Shown in pieces: positions 55,304 to 64,000 of a stretch of DNA of 64,000 bases. Source of the DNA: Phalacrocorax aristotelis (taxonomy: Eukaryota; Chordata; Aves; Suliformes; Phalacrocoracidae); assembly GCF_949628215.1 (NCBI RefSeq), contig NC_134276.1, forward strand, positions 132,432,125 through 132,496,124. Direction: 5' to 3'. How positions within the stretch are numbered: the stretch's first letter is position 1; every line of letters begins with the position of its first letter. The notes beneath the pieces are model-generated. The model was not told the DNA's origin and ran no database searches. It worked only from the letters and a program-made list of their open reading frames with translations. A program made the translations under genes and the position numbers.

Positions 55304-55912
55304 AACCAGCTCAGGGTCCCAAGTGCATCCTCCCTGCTCCTGGGGCTTTGGCTGTGTGAGCTTGGGGCCAGGTCAGAGAGAGTGTGGCTGAAGGCTGCCC
55401 GTTCCCTCTGGTGACTTTGGGGAGAGTTTCCACAAGGCTCTGCTGGAGCCTCAGCCAGGGCTGACCCCCTGCCCCAGGAGCTGCTTTTAAGCTGGTACTC
55501 TTGCCCTTGGCTCCTGCCTGAGCAGCCTTGCCCATGCCTGACCATGGACTGTGTTGATCTAGACCCATTAAAAGACTTCCTGCCTTGACCCGAGGCCTGC
55601 CTTATCATGATGGACTTGTCTGGCAATTGCTGGACTGTGGCTCACCCTGATTATTGCCTCCAGAACTGATCCTGATGCTGACTTGACTTCTCATTTTGAC
55701 CTTGGACCTGCCCATGGTGATGATCTGACGATCTGGATTCTCAGCTGAACTTGGCTACCATCATTGTACCTGCGTTGCTCACCTTGCGCAGGTGCTGTGG
55801 GATGGGAACCTTGCTGGGGAAGACCTTTCCTATGCCTGCCTTGTTACCATGCCTGGCTCTCAGCTGCCCTTCCTTTGGGGAGCAGCCAGCCCTTGCTGCC
55901 CACAACAACCTG
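55304..55912. mobile_element. Unclassified insertion of about 0.6 kb inside the CR1 copy
   Basis: The block interrupts CR1 and is flanked by a direct repeat CAACCTG (55297-55303 and 55906-55912), a likely target-site duplication. Inside it are an ATTAAA near 55567 and a run of imperfect GACCTG/GACTTG-rich units. Its family is not recognised. It could be an LTR-type fossil or a non-autonomous element. Confidence 0.45.
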
Positions 55913-55985
55913 CTGTGAGCAGGGAGTTGGGGTAGAAACCTCTGCAGGTCCCTTCCCACCCAAATCTTTCTGTGAGTCTCTGACA
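55913..55985 (+). mobile_element. CR1 LINE, 3' terminal part of the split copy
   Basis: GAGCAGGGAGTTGGGGTAGA followed by AGGTCCCTTCCCACCC and a diverged TTCTGTGAGTCTCTG end matches the CR1 3' terminus. It completes the element begun at 54895. Confidence 0.7.
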
Positions 55986-57791
55986 GTGCTCTAGCCAAGT
56001 TAAAAGGAAAGAAAAAGAATCAACTTCTCTGTGCAGGGAAGAAAACGGCAGTGAAAACATTGTGTTGATGCTTGGGTGCATGACATATTAGATCTGGGGA
56101 GGGGAGAAAGGACCAGAGGAACAGGGACAAGGAAAGGGGTCTAGGAAAGAGGAAGGTGGAGGAAGATGCAGAAATGGACAACAGTGCAGTTGTTCACTCC
56201 ACTACCTCATAAATCCCAGAACAAAAGGGTAACATCAGACCCTAGCAGAAGGTATACCCACAGCTCTGTTTCCGCTCGAGTTGTACTGTGTCACAAATGA
56301 TTCGCGTTCACATAATAGTCCTGAATTTTCAAAACAGAAATACCAACTGCCCTGCAAGCCCTTCTCCACCTCTCACTGTATCTCTTGGACACCGTTAAAT
56401 GTCCTTCATCTGTAGTCATATTTCAAGGCTGGTCTGCTGGTGATGCACGGGCTGAGAAAGGGGACAGAGCTGGCCTATGTAGGGTGGCCTGTCACACAAG
56501 GATATCTCTCTGGAGAGGCTCATCATCTTCTACAGGTCTTCTTAAAGACCTGCTTCTACAATCACCTGTAGTAAAAGAGAGGGTCTTCAAGGGAGACTGG
56601 AAGGATGGATTTAAAACCCTGTGTCTTCAAAACTGTATTGTAACACAAAACCATGATGCATTGCAAATGCATTTATTCCCGCAGCAGTCATGAGGTAGGG
56701 ACTTGGAATAAGATTCACTGCTAATTTAGAAGTCCAAGAACCAGGGCTTTACTCTGAACAGCATTTCTTGTCACTTTCCCTTACCATTCCTTTAACATTT
56801 TCCCCCAAATTACAATATACCATAATGCACCCGCTCTGGGATAGCCTGAGTGCTGCTAGAAGCCACAGAGAGGCTGTTTTGCCGTGCAGGTGGAAAGGCA
56901 ACCCTTGGTCACTAGCAGGAGTGAGTAACTGGGGTTTCTGGCACTGCCCGTGTACAGCTGGGTCTCTCACTTCTGGGGAGATTTATAGGGCTTTCGCATA
57001 CAGTGCAGGCTGAAAAAGCATGTACAAACAGTGCAAGCAAATATATTTCACTGCAGACTCATTCTGTGACATCATTTCTTTTTAACAGTGAAAATCTCTC
57101 AGTCCTGAAATCAATTACCCTATGGCCGAGTGACAAGAAAGTGCAAAAGCACTAATGCCAATGTGAGCTTCAGAAATGACAACAGTATTGGTATCCTCTT
57201 TTTTCTGGGGCCTTTATGAATGCTGGGTGTATTTTTCAGTGTGCTAGTGTTTCCCAAGCCATTTTGCTTTAAGTAAATGTATAGCCATTGTGCTGCGTGT
57301 GTGTGTGTACAGCTGCACAAGCACATTTGACATACCTCCTGAAGATTGTTTTGCTAAGGTCTGTGACTTACTACACAATTAGAAACCAATTTTCTGCAAG
57401 AGTACTAAACACCCAGCTATTCTCCTTGACCCCAACAAGGGTTGCTAAATGCTTCAACTCTTTTGTAAAATTAAGGCACTTATTTAGGTGTCCCAAGCTG
57501 GATTTAAGACTCAAATTGAAGCATCTAGTTAAAAAAACAACCCCAGTGTTTCCCTCAGTCTTTACCACTAAATTCAGTCTGTCAGCAGTGAGCACCACAT
57601 CTGCGCTCTGATTAACACTAGGACTGCTTCACATTACAGTGCAGCCAGGAGCTTCTCAGGCAGGATGGACTTGCTATAGGAACCTGTGCAGACCAGACCT
57701 AGACACACTAGGTTTGTTTCAAGTCCTTGTTCCCCATTATGTTTCCTGTACCAAAAGAGTCAGGTGGGACCACATCACCAAGACACCTCTG
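55986..57791. other. Intergenic stretch downstream of LPAR5
   Basis: No supported gene or repeat is seen. A short TG run lies near 57295-57308. Confidence 0.5.
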
Positions 57792-57797
57792 TTTATT
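57792..57797 (-). terminator. LPAR5: LPAR5 poly(A) signal (AATAAA)
   Basis: The minus strand reads AATAAA about 160 bases past the LPAR5 stop codon, giving a short 3' UTR. It is inferred by position. Confidence 0.6.
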
Positions 57798-57957
57798 CAA
57801 AACAACCTATCATCCTTCAGGTTTGTATCATCATGTTCACCCACATACAGTCTGCTGTGCTCCCTCAAACAGTTCACTAAGTTACCCTGAGCTGTCTCCC
57901 TCAGTCTTGCTGTAATTATTGAATGGGTGACCCTGCAATGGTGTGACCTTTCTGTGG

Positions 57958-59070
57958 TTATATTTCCGAGTCCTCAATAGGGCTATTCAAAAATACTGCA
58001 GTAGGAAGTGGTGGCAAAGATTCATTGGGACGGATAAACTTTTCAGCGGGGAATTGTTTTACTTCTGAGACAGCATGGACTCGGGATGACTTATTCTCCA
58101 CAACCTGATTCTTAAGCGTCCCTATGTCTGAGTCCCAGGCTTGTCCCCTCCGCATTTTCTTAAGGGTGTTACGGAAACCCTCAGTACTAAAGTAGTAGAT
58201 CAGGGGGTCCAGCATGCAGTTCATGCTGGCCAACAGCATTGTTGTAATTAACACTTGGCGCACGGAGGCCTTTGTTTGTTCCTCTACCTTCATCACCTGG
58301 GCCTTTATCATCCCATAAACTGCCAGGGTAGTGTTGTAAGGCACAAAGCAGATGATAAAGATGACCAGATTGACAAAGAGGAGACGGACAGTCTTCTGCT
58401 GTCTCAGGGTCTTCGTTTGGCTGTCCTGGCAGAGCTCCTGAAAGATTCGAATTGAGCAGTATGTCACAGAGCTGAGAGGCAGGAGAAACCCCAAGATTTC
58501 AGCCAGGACAACTAGGGGGAAGAGGTTATGCTGCCATATGTCGTTACTAAAGCTTTCAAAGCACAGATAAGTGGTCTGGTTGTGTTCCTCACAGTGGTTT
58601 TGCTTGTGGACTATGGCAGTGGGGATAGAGCCCATGAAGATCACAACCCAGACAAACAGGCAAAGGAGCTTGGCCACCTTGGGGCGCCGCAGGTGCCGCC
58701 AGCGAAGCGGGTGGACAATGGCAACATAGCGATCCAGGTTGATGCACATGAGGAAGAGGCAGCTACCATACATATTGATCTGAAAGACAGAGCCAGAGAC
58801 CTGACACAGGGTGTTACCAAAGGGCCAGTGATGGTTGGAATAGTAGTAGAGTCGCAGTGGCAGAGGGAGTGTGAAGGTGAGGTCACTTATGGCCAGGTTG
58901 AACATGTAGATCATCACTACAGACTTCAGGCGCAAGTAGCGGATGAATATCCAAAGGGCCATCATGTTCAGCATCAAACCTGTAATGAATATCAGGATGT
59001 AGCCAGGCAGGAGGAAGTGGTGGTTGAAGCTGTAATCCTTGCATGTCTGAGACACATTGGAAGCTGACAT
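57958..59070 (-). CDS. LPAR5: LPAR5 (GPR92) lysophosphatidic acid receptor 5
   Basis: This is a class A GPCR of the P2Y-like lipid group at the plasma membrane. Mammalian LPAR5 binds lysophosphatidic acid and couples to G12/13 and Gq. The intact 370-residue frame is in one exon, as in mammals (human 372). It has seven hydrophobic segments, N-glycosylation sites at N5 and N164, NLAISD in TM2 (58-63), DRY at 113-115, a Cys89-Cys170 disulfide pair, CFVPY in TM6 (241-245) and DPLIYY in TM7 (288-293). The stretches QINMYGSCLFLM, LRRPKVAKLLCL and YYFSTEGFRNTLKK track human LPAR5 closely, which rules out LPAR4/6 and the P2RY genes. Its position beside CHD4 is as in human. The start is the first Met, 24 residues before TM1. 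Confidence 0.95.
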   Translation of the reverse strand: MSASNVSQTCKDYSFNHHFLLPGYILIFITGLMLNMMALWIFIRYLRLKSVVMIYMFNLAISDLTFTLPLPLRLYYYSNHHWPFGNTLCQVSGSVFQINMYGSCLFLMCINLDRYVAIVHPLRWRHLRRPKVAKLLCLFVWVVIFMGSIPTAIVHKQNHCEEHNQTTYLCFESFSNDIWQHNLFPLVVLAEILGFLLPLSSVTYCSIRIFQELCQDSQTKTLRQQKTVRLLFVNLVIFIICFVPYNTTLAVYGMIKAQVMKVEEQTKASVRQVLITTMLLASMNCMLDPLIYYFSTEGFRNTLKKMRRGQAWDSDIGTLKNQVVENKSSRVHAVSEVKQFPAEKFIRPNESLPPLPTAVFLNSPIEDSEI

Positions 59071-60226
59071 GCCCAGCGGGGATCGGGGAAGGGTCTCACT
59101 GAGATGGCTGAGCCGGCTGGTGGGCTAAGGAGGCACAAATAAAAGCACAGAGAGAAGTCATTCCCCTCTAAGAAGCTATGGGCAGGTCATTCTCCTCATC
59201 TGCGGCTGGGAGGCAGGTGGGCGTATCTCTCTCTTGACTGGTGCTGCTTTGGATTGCTGGTCAGTGGTCATCTGGCAGGGATGGTAGTGTAGTCAGCTTC
59301 TGCCTCTAGTTCAGCAATTCTTTCCAGTGGTTGTGGGGATGCTGATGCAATGGAGGGTCACTGCCAGTTGTCAAATGTCAGCACAGTTCCTGGTCAAAGT
59401 GGAAGTCCAAGATAGGAGAGTTTAAGTGAGGGGGAAATCTCTTGAAAAGTCAAAATCCCACCATGATGGCTTCTGCTGCAAGAACTCACAAAGAAATCAA
59501 AAGACTAAGAAAAATGGGCAGTAGAAAAGTGAGCAGTTACATGGCAGAAGAAGCCAGAGCACAGAGAAGGTAATTGTTGTACAGAATCATTTATCGCTCA
59601 GCCCCAGAAAATGCACGTTACTTTGATCACTGCTGAAATCACATATATACAAGAAAGGGGCAGCACAAGATCACATGGGGAAAGCAGTCAAGGCAGCTCG
59701 AGGAAAAAAAAAGACAGAAAGAAAAAGAAGAAAGCAAACATTTTGAGGGAAAAATGCTGACTGGAAGGAACTTAAAATAAAAACTGCATAGTATTGTTTT
59801 ATATCGGAGAAACAGGACTTTGTACATACATTGCAGATAAAAAGAATTACACTAGTTAGACTTGACTCCACCCTAGCTCCTTTTCCTAGGTGAAACAACC
59901 CACATAAACCTGAGCCCCAGCTAGTTGGAGTTCCTTCTGTGGCTTACATTCATACCATTCCTTTGGTATTCTCTCTTGCATGAGACCAGTGGTGTCTATT
60001 TGGATTGGATGTCCTCAGATCATTTTCCTGCTTACAACACCATAAAGCATGAAGCAGCCCATGTCCCACAAACACAGAGCAGCACACCCAGGTAATGGAG
60101 CACACAGTAAAGCAGGAAGAGCCATGGGATTCATGTGGACAAACATACCTGTGACTCCGAAGTGGTGTCAGACTGGTAACCAATATAGATACTAATGGTA
60201 GCACTGCCCTGCCAAACATTGATCAA
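59071..60226 (-). other. LPAR5 upstream region
   Basis: The 5' UTR exons of LPAR5 probably lie here or beyond the window. Candidate acceptors (CTCCTTAG near 59128) precede the ATG on the minus strand. No CpG island is present, so the promoter is likely tissue-restricted or further right. Confidence 0.4.
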
Positions 60227-60668
60227 CTGGATTGAGTCCAGTGGAAGGCCATCAAAAAGATCACGGGGCTGGAACACTTGTCCTGCAAGGAGATGTTAAG
60301 GGAACTGTGCTTGTTCAGCTGGAGAAGAGAAGGCTCCAGGGAATATAATAGCAGCCTCCCCATACCTGCAGGGTGGTTACTGGAAGAGGACAGTTAGCTG
60401 TTCACAGTGAAGCATGGCAGGGAGACAAAAGGCAATGGGCATAAATTGAAGCAACAGGTATTCAGACTGGATATAGGGAAAAATGTTTTCACTGTAAGGA
60501 CAGTCAGGCATTGCAATGGATTTCCGCAAGTGGTTGTGGAGTCTCCATCCTTGGAGGTATTCAAGACCAGATTCTATAAAGTGCAGACTAAACTTCTCTG
60601 ATCTGATAGCTGACCTATTTTGAGTAGGAGGTTGGACTAGAGACTGCCTTAATTATTCTATGATCCTA
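60227..60668 (+). mobile_element. CR1 LINE, 3' fragment
   Basis: It follows the CR1 consensus from GGAAGGCCATCAAAAAGATC through the GGAGAAGAGAAGGCTCCAGG and GTGGAGTCTCCATCCTTGGAGG blocks. It ends in ATTCTATGATCCT. It is more diverged than the copy at 47146. Confidence 0.85.
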
Positions 60669-61735
60669 AAACTGGATGGTTGGTAGATATGATGGAATTC
60701 CCCATAGCTGCTTGCAGGGGTTAGATAGGGACTCCTTCACAGAGCCCAGGTAGAGTGTGATTTACCTCAAAAGGAAAGTAGAATTTTCTGTCTAAAGGAA
60801 ATTTTTAACTAAGTTTGGTATTACTGTAAGAGGAAGCTACTCAGCAACTTGACAGGCTTGACAGGCATGTCAGACCTTCTGGATGGCGTTTGTGGGGTGA
60901 TGCACAGATCTAGAGGGAGGATCTATTAAAGACAGAAGAAGTGTGTGCTGACCTCATAGGTACAAAAAGATTAATTCTGTCAATATGCTAAACAATGAAA
61001 GTGGAAGTCTAATATGGGCGAGTAGACAGCTATCAATTTGCCCTTCCTTTTGTGTTGTTGAGCAATTTTCTTAGAGGAACTTCTGCTGGTTTGTCAAGCT
61101 ACATCTGAGTGGCTTTCACCCTTCTTTGGCAATGCTGGATGAAAATTTTGTGCGAAGACTTGCATAAGTTTAAAATATAATAACAAAATATATAAAAATA
61201 ATAATATAATAATCCAGCAAGACAAGGCAAATGTGCAAGCATGTTGTGAAATGATGAGATGCTTCAAAAAATCTCAAGGAGGTATGCCAGCTTTTTCCAG
61301 AGCCAAAACCTTGCAATGACTGCAGTCTGAACAGAGTGGTGAGACCTTCGTCTTGACCAAGACAAAGAGAGTGAGACTGAGGCTCTGTGAGAGACCATGA
61401 CCTGCTCTAACATGTGTCCCCAGACCAGCCAGCTGTCAGGTGAAGGTGACTTGTCTCCACAGACAAGCTTTTTTAATCAAGAGGTATTCAATAAACACCT
61501 CTAGGGAATATAATATGTAAGCACAGTTTGTACTGTGTGAGATAAGTGGTCTATCTACAACTAGTAGTCTGTCTCAAATCATGGATGGTGAAGGTATAAT
61601 GTAAGAACAGTGCAATCATGTAGTTATGCTCCCTCGAGTTCTCTTCCTGCTTCCAGCATATTGCAGGCCAGGGATTTCCTGACCCAGAGGTGACCTATTT
61701 GTATTCAGTAGTCCTCAGGGAATTCTTCCATTATT
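60669..61735. other. Intergenic stretch, nothing recognised
   Basis: There is an AT-rich patch at about 61170-61215. No gene or clear repeat is seen. Confidence 0.5.
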
Positions 61736-62750
61736 TTTTTCCGGTTGCTTTTTGAGTCCATGTAAAATTTGCCATCAAAAACATCCAGTGCCAGGAGTGG
61801 CAAGGAGTTCCACAGCTTAACTGCATCTCAGGTTAAGAACCACTTCCTTGTACTCATTTTTGAATCACCACTTGCTAGATTCAGTTCCTAGTTCTAGTAC
61901 TGGAAGAGACAGTAGAAAAATCTTCCCTATTCACCTTCTTATCCCTCATGATTTTAGAAACAACTACCACGTTTCCCCTCAGTAACTTTTTTTTTTTAGG
62001 CTAAAGGGTCATTATCTTCATAGTTGTTCCTCATAGAGGAGCCATTCTGTTCTTGTTGCCCTTCTCAGAACCTTTCTAATTCTGCTATAGCTTTTGTGAC
62101 CTCTGTGGTGGGGTGCTCAAAACATACACAATGTTGATGATGTGAATACACTGAGCTGAGTAGGCGCAGATCTCATTTGATAGGGATAATGGTCAGTTCA
62201 GATTGGTTTTTCTCTTCACTTAACTAGATGAAATTTCAGCTGTTATTTTAAGGCCAGTCACTCACACTGCAGTTCTTTGCAGCCAACCTTCTTCTTTTCT
62301 AACTTGAATAATTTTATGTCTCCAGCAGATCTGTTATTTCATTATTCATCCCTCATGAATAAGTCAAACTATCCAAGCCCCAGCACTGGTGTCTTAGAAC
62401 TCCGCTGAGAAAACTGACCATCTACTCTTACTCTCTGTCCTGTCTTTTAGGCACTTTTTTCCAAGGTAGAAACCTTGTTTTCTAAATTTCTTTAAGCACC
62501 ATTGGTGAGAGCCCTTTGGAAAGCCTTTTGGAAATCCACATGGGCCACTCTTCACATGCTTGTTGACTCCTCCAAAGAACGACTGTGAGGCGCAACATGC
62601 CTTTATAAAAGCCATGACGTCTCTTCCCCAGTAATTAGATGTGACTGCATGCCAATTGATTTTTTCCTTTATTATAACTTCTACTAATTTGTTCACCACA
62701 GACATCAAGCTCCCTGGTCTGAAACTCCCCAAGAGACCTTTTCTCAAATT
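61736..62750 (-). mobile_element. Ancient CR1/L3-clade LINE relic
   Basis: Read on the minus strand, 62394-62747 gives a decayed reverse-transcriptase-like stretch with FRPGSLMSVVNKLVEVIIKE, resembling the CR1 YRPVSLTS...KLMEKII block. The stretch 61736-62160 matches the old amniote CR1 3' region, including AAGGTGAATAGGGAAGA and AAGCTGTGGAACTCCTTGCC. It is much older than the other CR1 copies. The middle is hard to align by eye. Confidence 0.6.
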
Positions 62751-64000
62751 GTGTCTGCTAGTGAGCCTTTAAAAGCAATGTTAAGCAAATGTTTCTATAC
62801 CACAGTTAGTCAGGACCTTCACCCTTCAGTTTTTTTCAGATCTCTGGGGTAGAAGCCATGTAGTTTCAGACACTGCTCAGTTCATATTGCTGCTCCATAA
62901 CCATTCCCACCACCATTTTGATCAGAGACAGTCCTTTGATGAATTTGCCTGTAAAGAGAGTTTCTGCCATGGAAGTCTCACAGGCTTTCCTGCCATGAAC
63001 ACCAGTGCAAGAAATCTGTTTAGTTTTTGCCCACCATCACCTTTTCTTTTTTTTCTGAGTGGTCTTTCCTTACATACTAGCCCTACATTCTTTGAGACAC
63101 CAAAGAGCAGAATTCTAAACTGGCAGCAAAGCTCACTGAGAGTGAAAAATAGATTGGGTTCTTTTGAGGGGATTTTTTTTTTTGTGGGTGGAAACACAGA
63201 AGCAAGAATCCACTAATGGTGGTGTTATTGAAGTTAAGCTGACAGTCTCAGATTTGACATAACAGATAGTGTAATCAAGGTCTCAGAGACCTGAAACGAA
63301 ATGCATACATGCACAGTCTTTGGAAAGATGAAGCTGTGGGAATGGAGCATTTCTCTGCAGAGCTCTGGAGGTACTGTTTTGACTGTCCCTCACTGAAGAA
63401 GAAAGCTATGGGTAAAGCAGGTTGGTAGTGGGAAGACAGAAGAGCTGAAATTGGTTGCATTGTTCTTCCTTGTTGGTTAATGTCTGAGAGCCACAGGCCA
63501 TATTCTTTGTGGCTGTCTCTAGAAGAACCTCAAGTCCTCACTGCTCTACAGGAAAGCTGCTGAGAGGTCTTCAAGTCATCAGCTGTGCAAAGAGGCAACA
63601 GTACCACAGCTCAATCATCCTCCACCTCACAATGACATGCTATCTTGAAACCCTGAAGGAACTTTCTGTTTGGTAACTGACCGTACATGACCCAGGAAGT
63701 GGAGGAAGCATATTTTTACCTCTCAGTGAAGATCAATGTGAGCCTCTGAAGACCATCTACCCAGACCATGGCTTTTCTCCAGCAGGGACAGAAAAGAACT
63801 CAGACCACACGTACTACCTAGGCAGATATTTCTTCCTGTTTTCAGTTGGAAAATTAATTTGTTGCTAGTATTCTTGCTTTGGGAGGGGGGACAGAGGGAA
63901 TGACATATGTACATGTGTGCCTGTACACACACACACACACACTATGAGCAACTGCTGCAAGGGAGGAGGAGCTGCACAAACTAAAAGGAAGGGAAAACAC
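62751..64000. other. Right-end stretch, no supported gene
   Basis: Only short frames without domains are seen. The next gene in mammalian order (ACRBP or ING4) is not visible. Confidence 0.45.
63925..63942. repeat. (AC)9 microsatellite
   Basis: Nine uninterrupted AC units lie in intergenic DNA. Confidence 0.95.

Noticed and set aside
58528-59067. 179-codon plus-strand frame opposite LPAR5
   Set aside because: Antisense shadow of the conserved GPCR coding sequence.

Overview
The window is vertebrate and almost certainly avian nuclear DNA. It carries compact multi-exon genes, CR1 LINE tails ending in the ATTCTGTG octamer, and a solo LTR of the kind common in bird ERVL-like families. The gene order NOP2 - CHD4 - LPAR5, all on the minus strand, matches mammalian 12p13.31. 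The LTR family hints at a neoavian bird, but the species cannot be fixed from the sequence.

Layout, left to right. 1-6.86 kb holds no gene I can support, apart from a probable old solo LTR near 5.3-5.9 kb. NOP2 (7059-12534, minus) encodes the nucleolar 28S rRNA m5C methyltransferase in 16 coding exons. All phases close to a 702-residue protein, and one intron is a minor-spliceosome AT-AC intron. About 0.4-0.5 kb separates the NOP2 CpG promoter from the CHD4 poly(A) signal. CHD4 (13615-33472 coding, minus) is the NuRD chromatin-remodelling ATPase, with 39 coding exons and 1916 residues, again with every phase closing. Its untranslated first exon lies near 34.56-34.65 kb in a CpG island.

The most striking signal is upstream of CHD4. 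The 12-mer CATCCCATAATA occurs 10 times exactly between 34691 and 35213, at the CHD4 promoter. It occurs 12 more times exactly, plus once with one mismatch, between 41321 and 42075, about 6.5-7.5 kb further upstream. One further exact copy sits at 35940. All are in the same orientation. This is the recognition sequence known for the zinc-finger protein ZNF410, which in mammals activates CHD4 almost exclusively through two such clusters. The window therefore shows a bird version of this near one-to-one factor-target circuit.

From 42.1 to 57.8 kb is a gene-poor interval with CR1 fragments, a solo ERV LTR, a CR1 split by another insertion, and an unassigned CpG island at 50.64-51.29 kb. LPAR5 (57958-59070, minus) is a single-exon-coding lysophosphatidic acid GPCR. 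The right end has more CR1-clade LINE debris and a short CA microsatellite.
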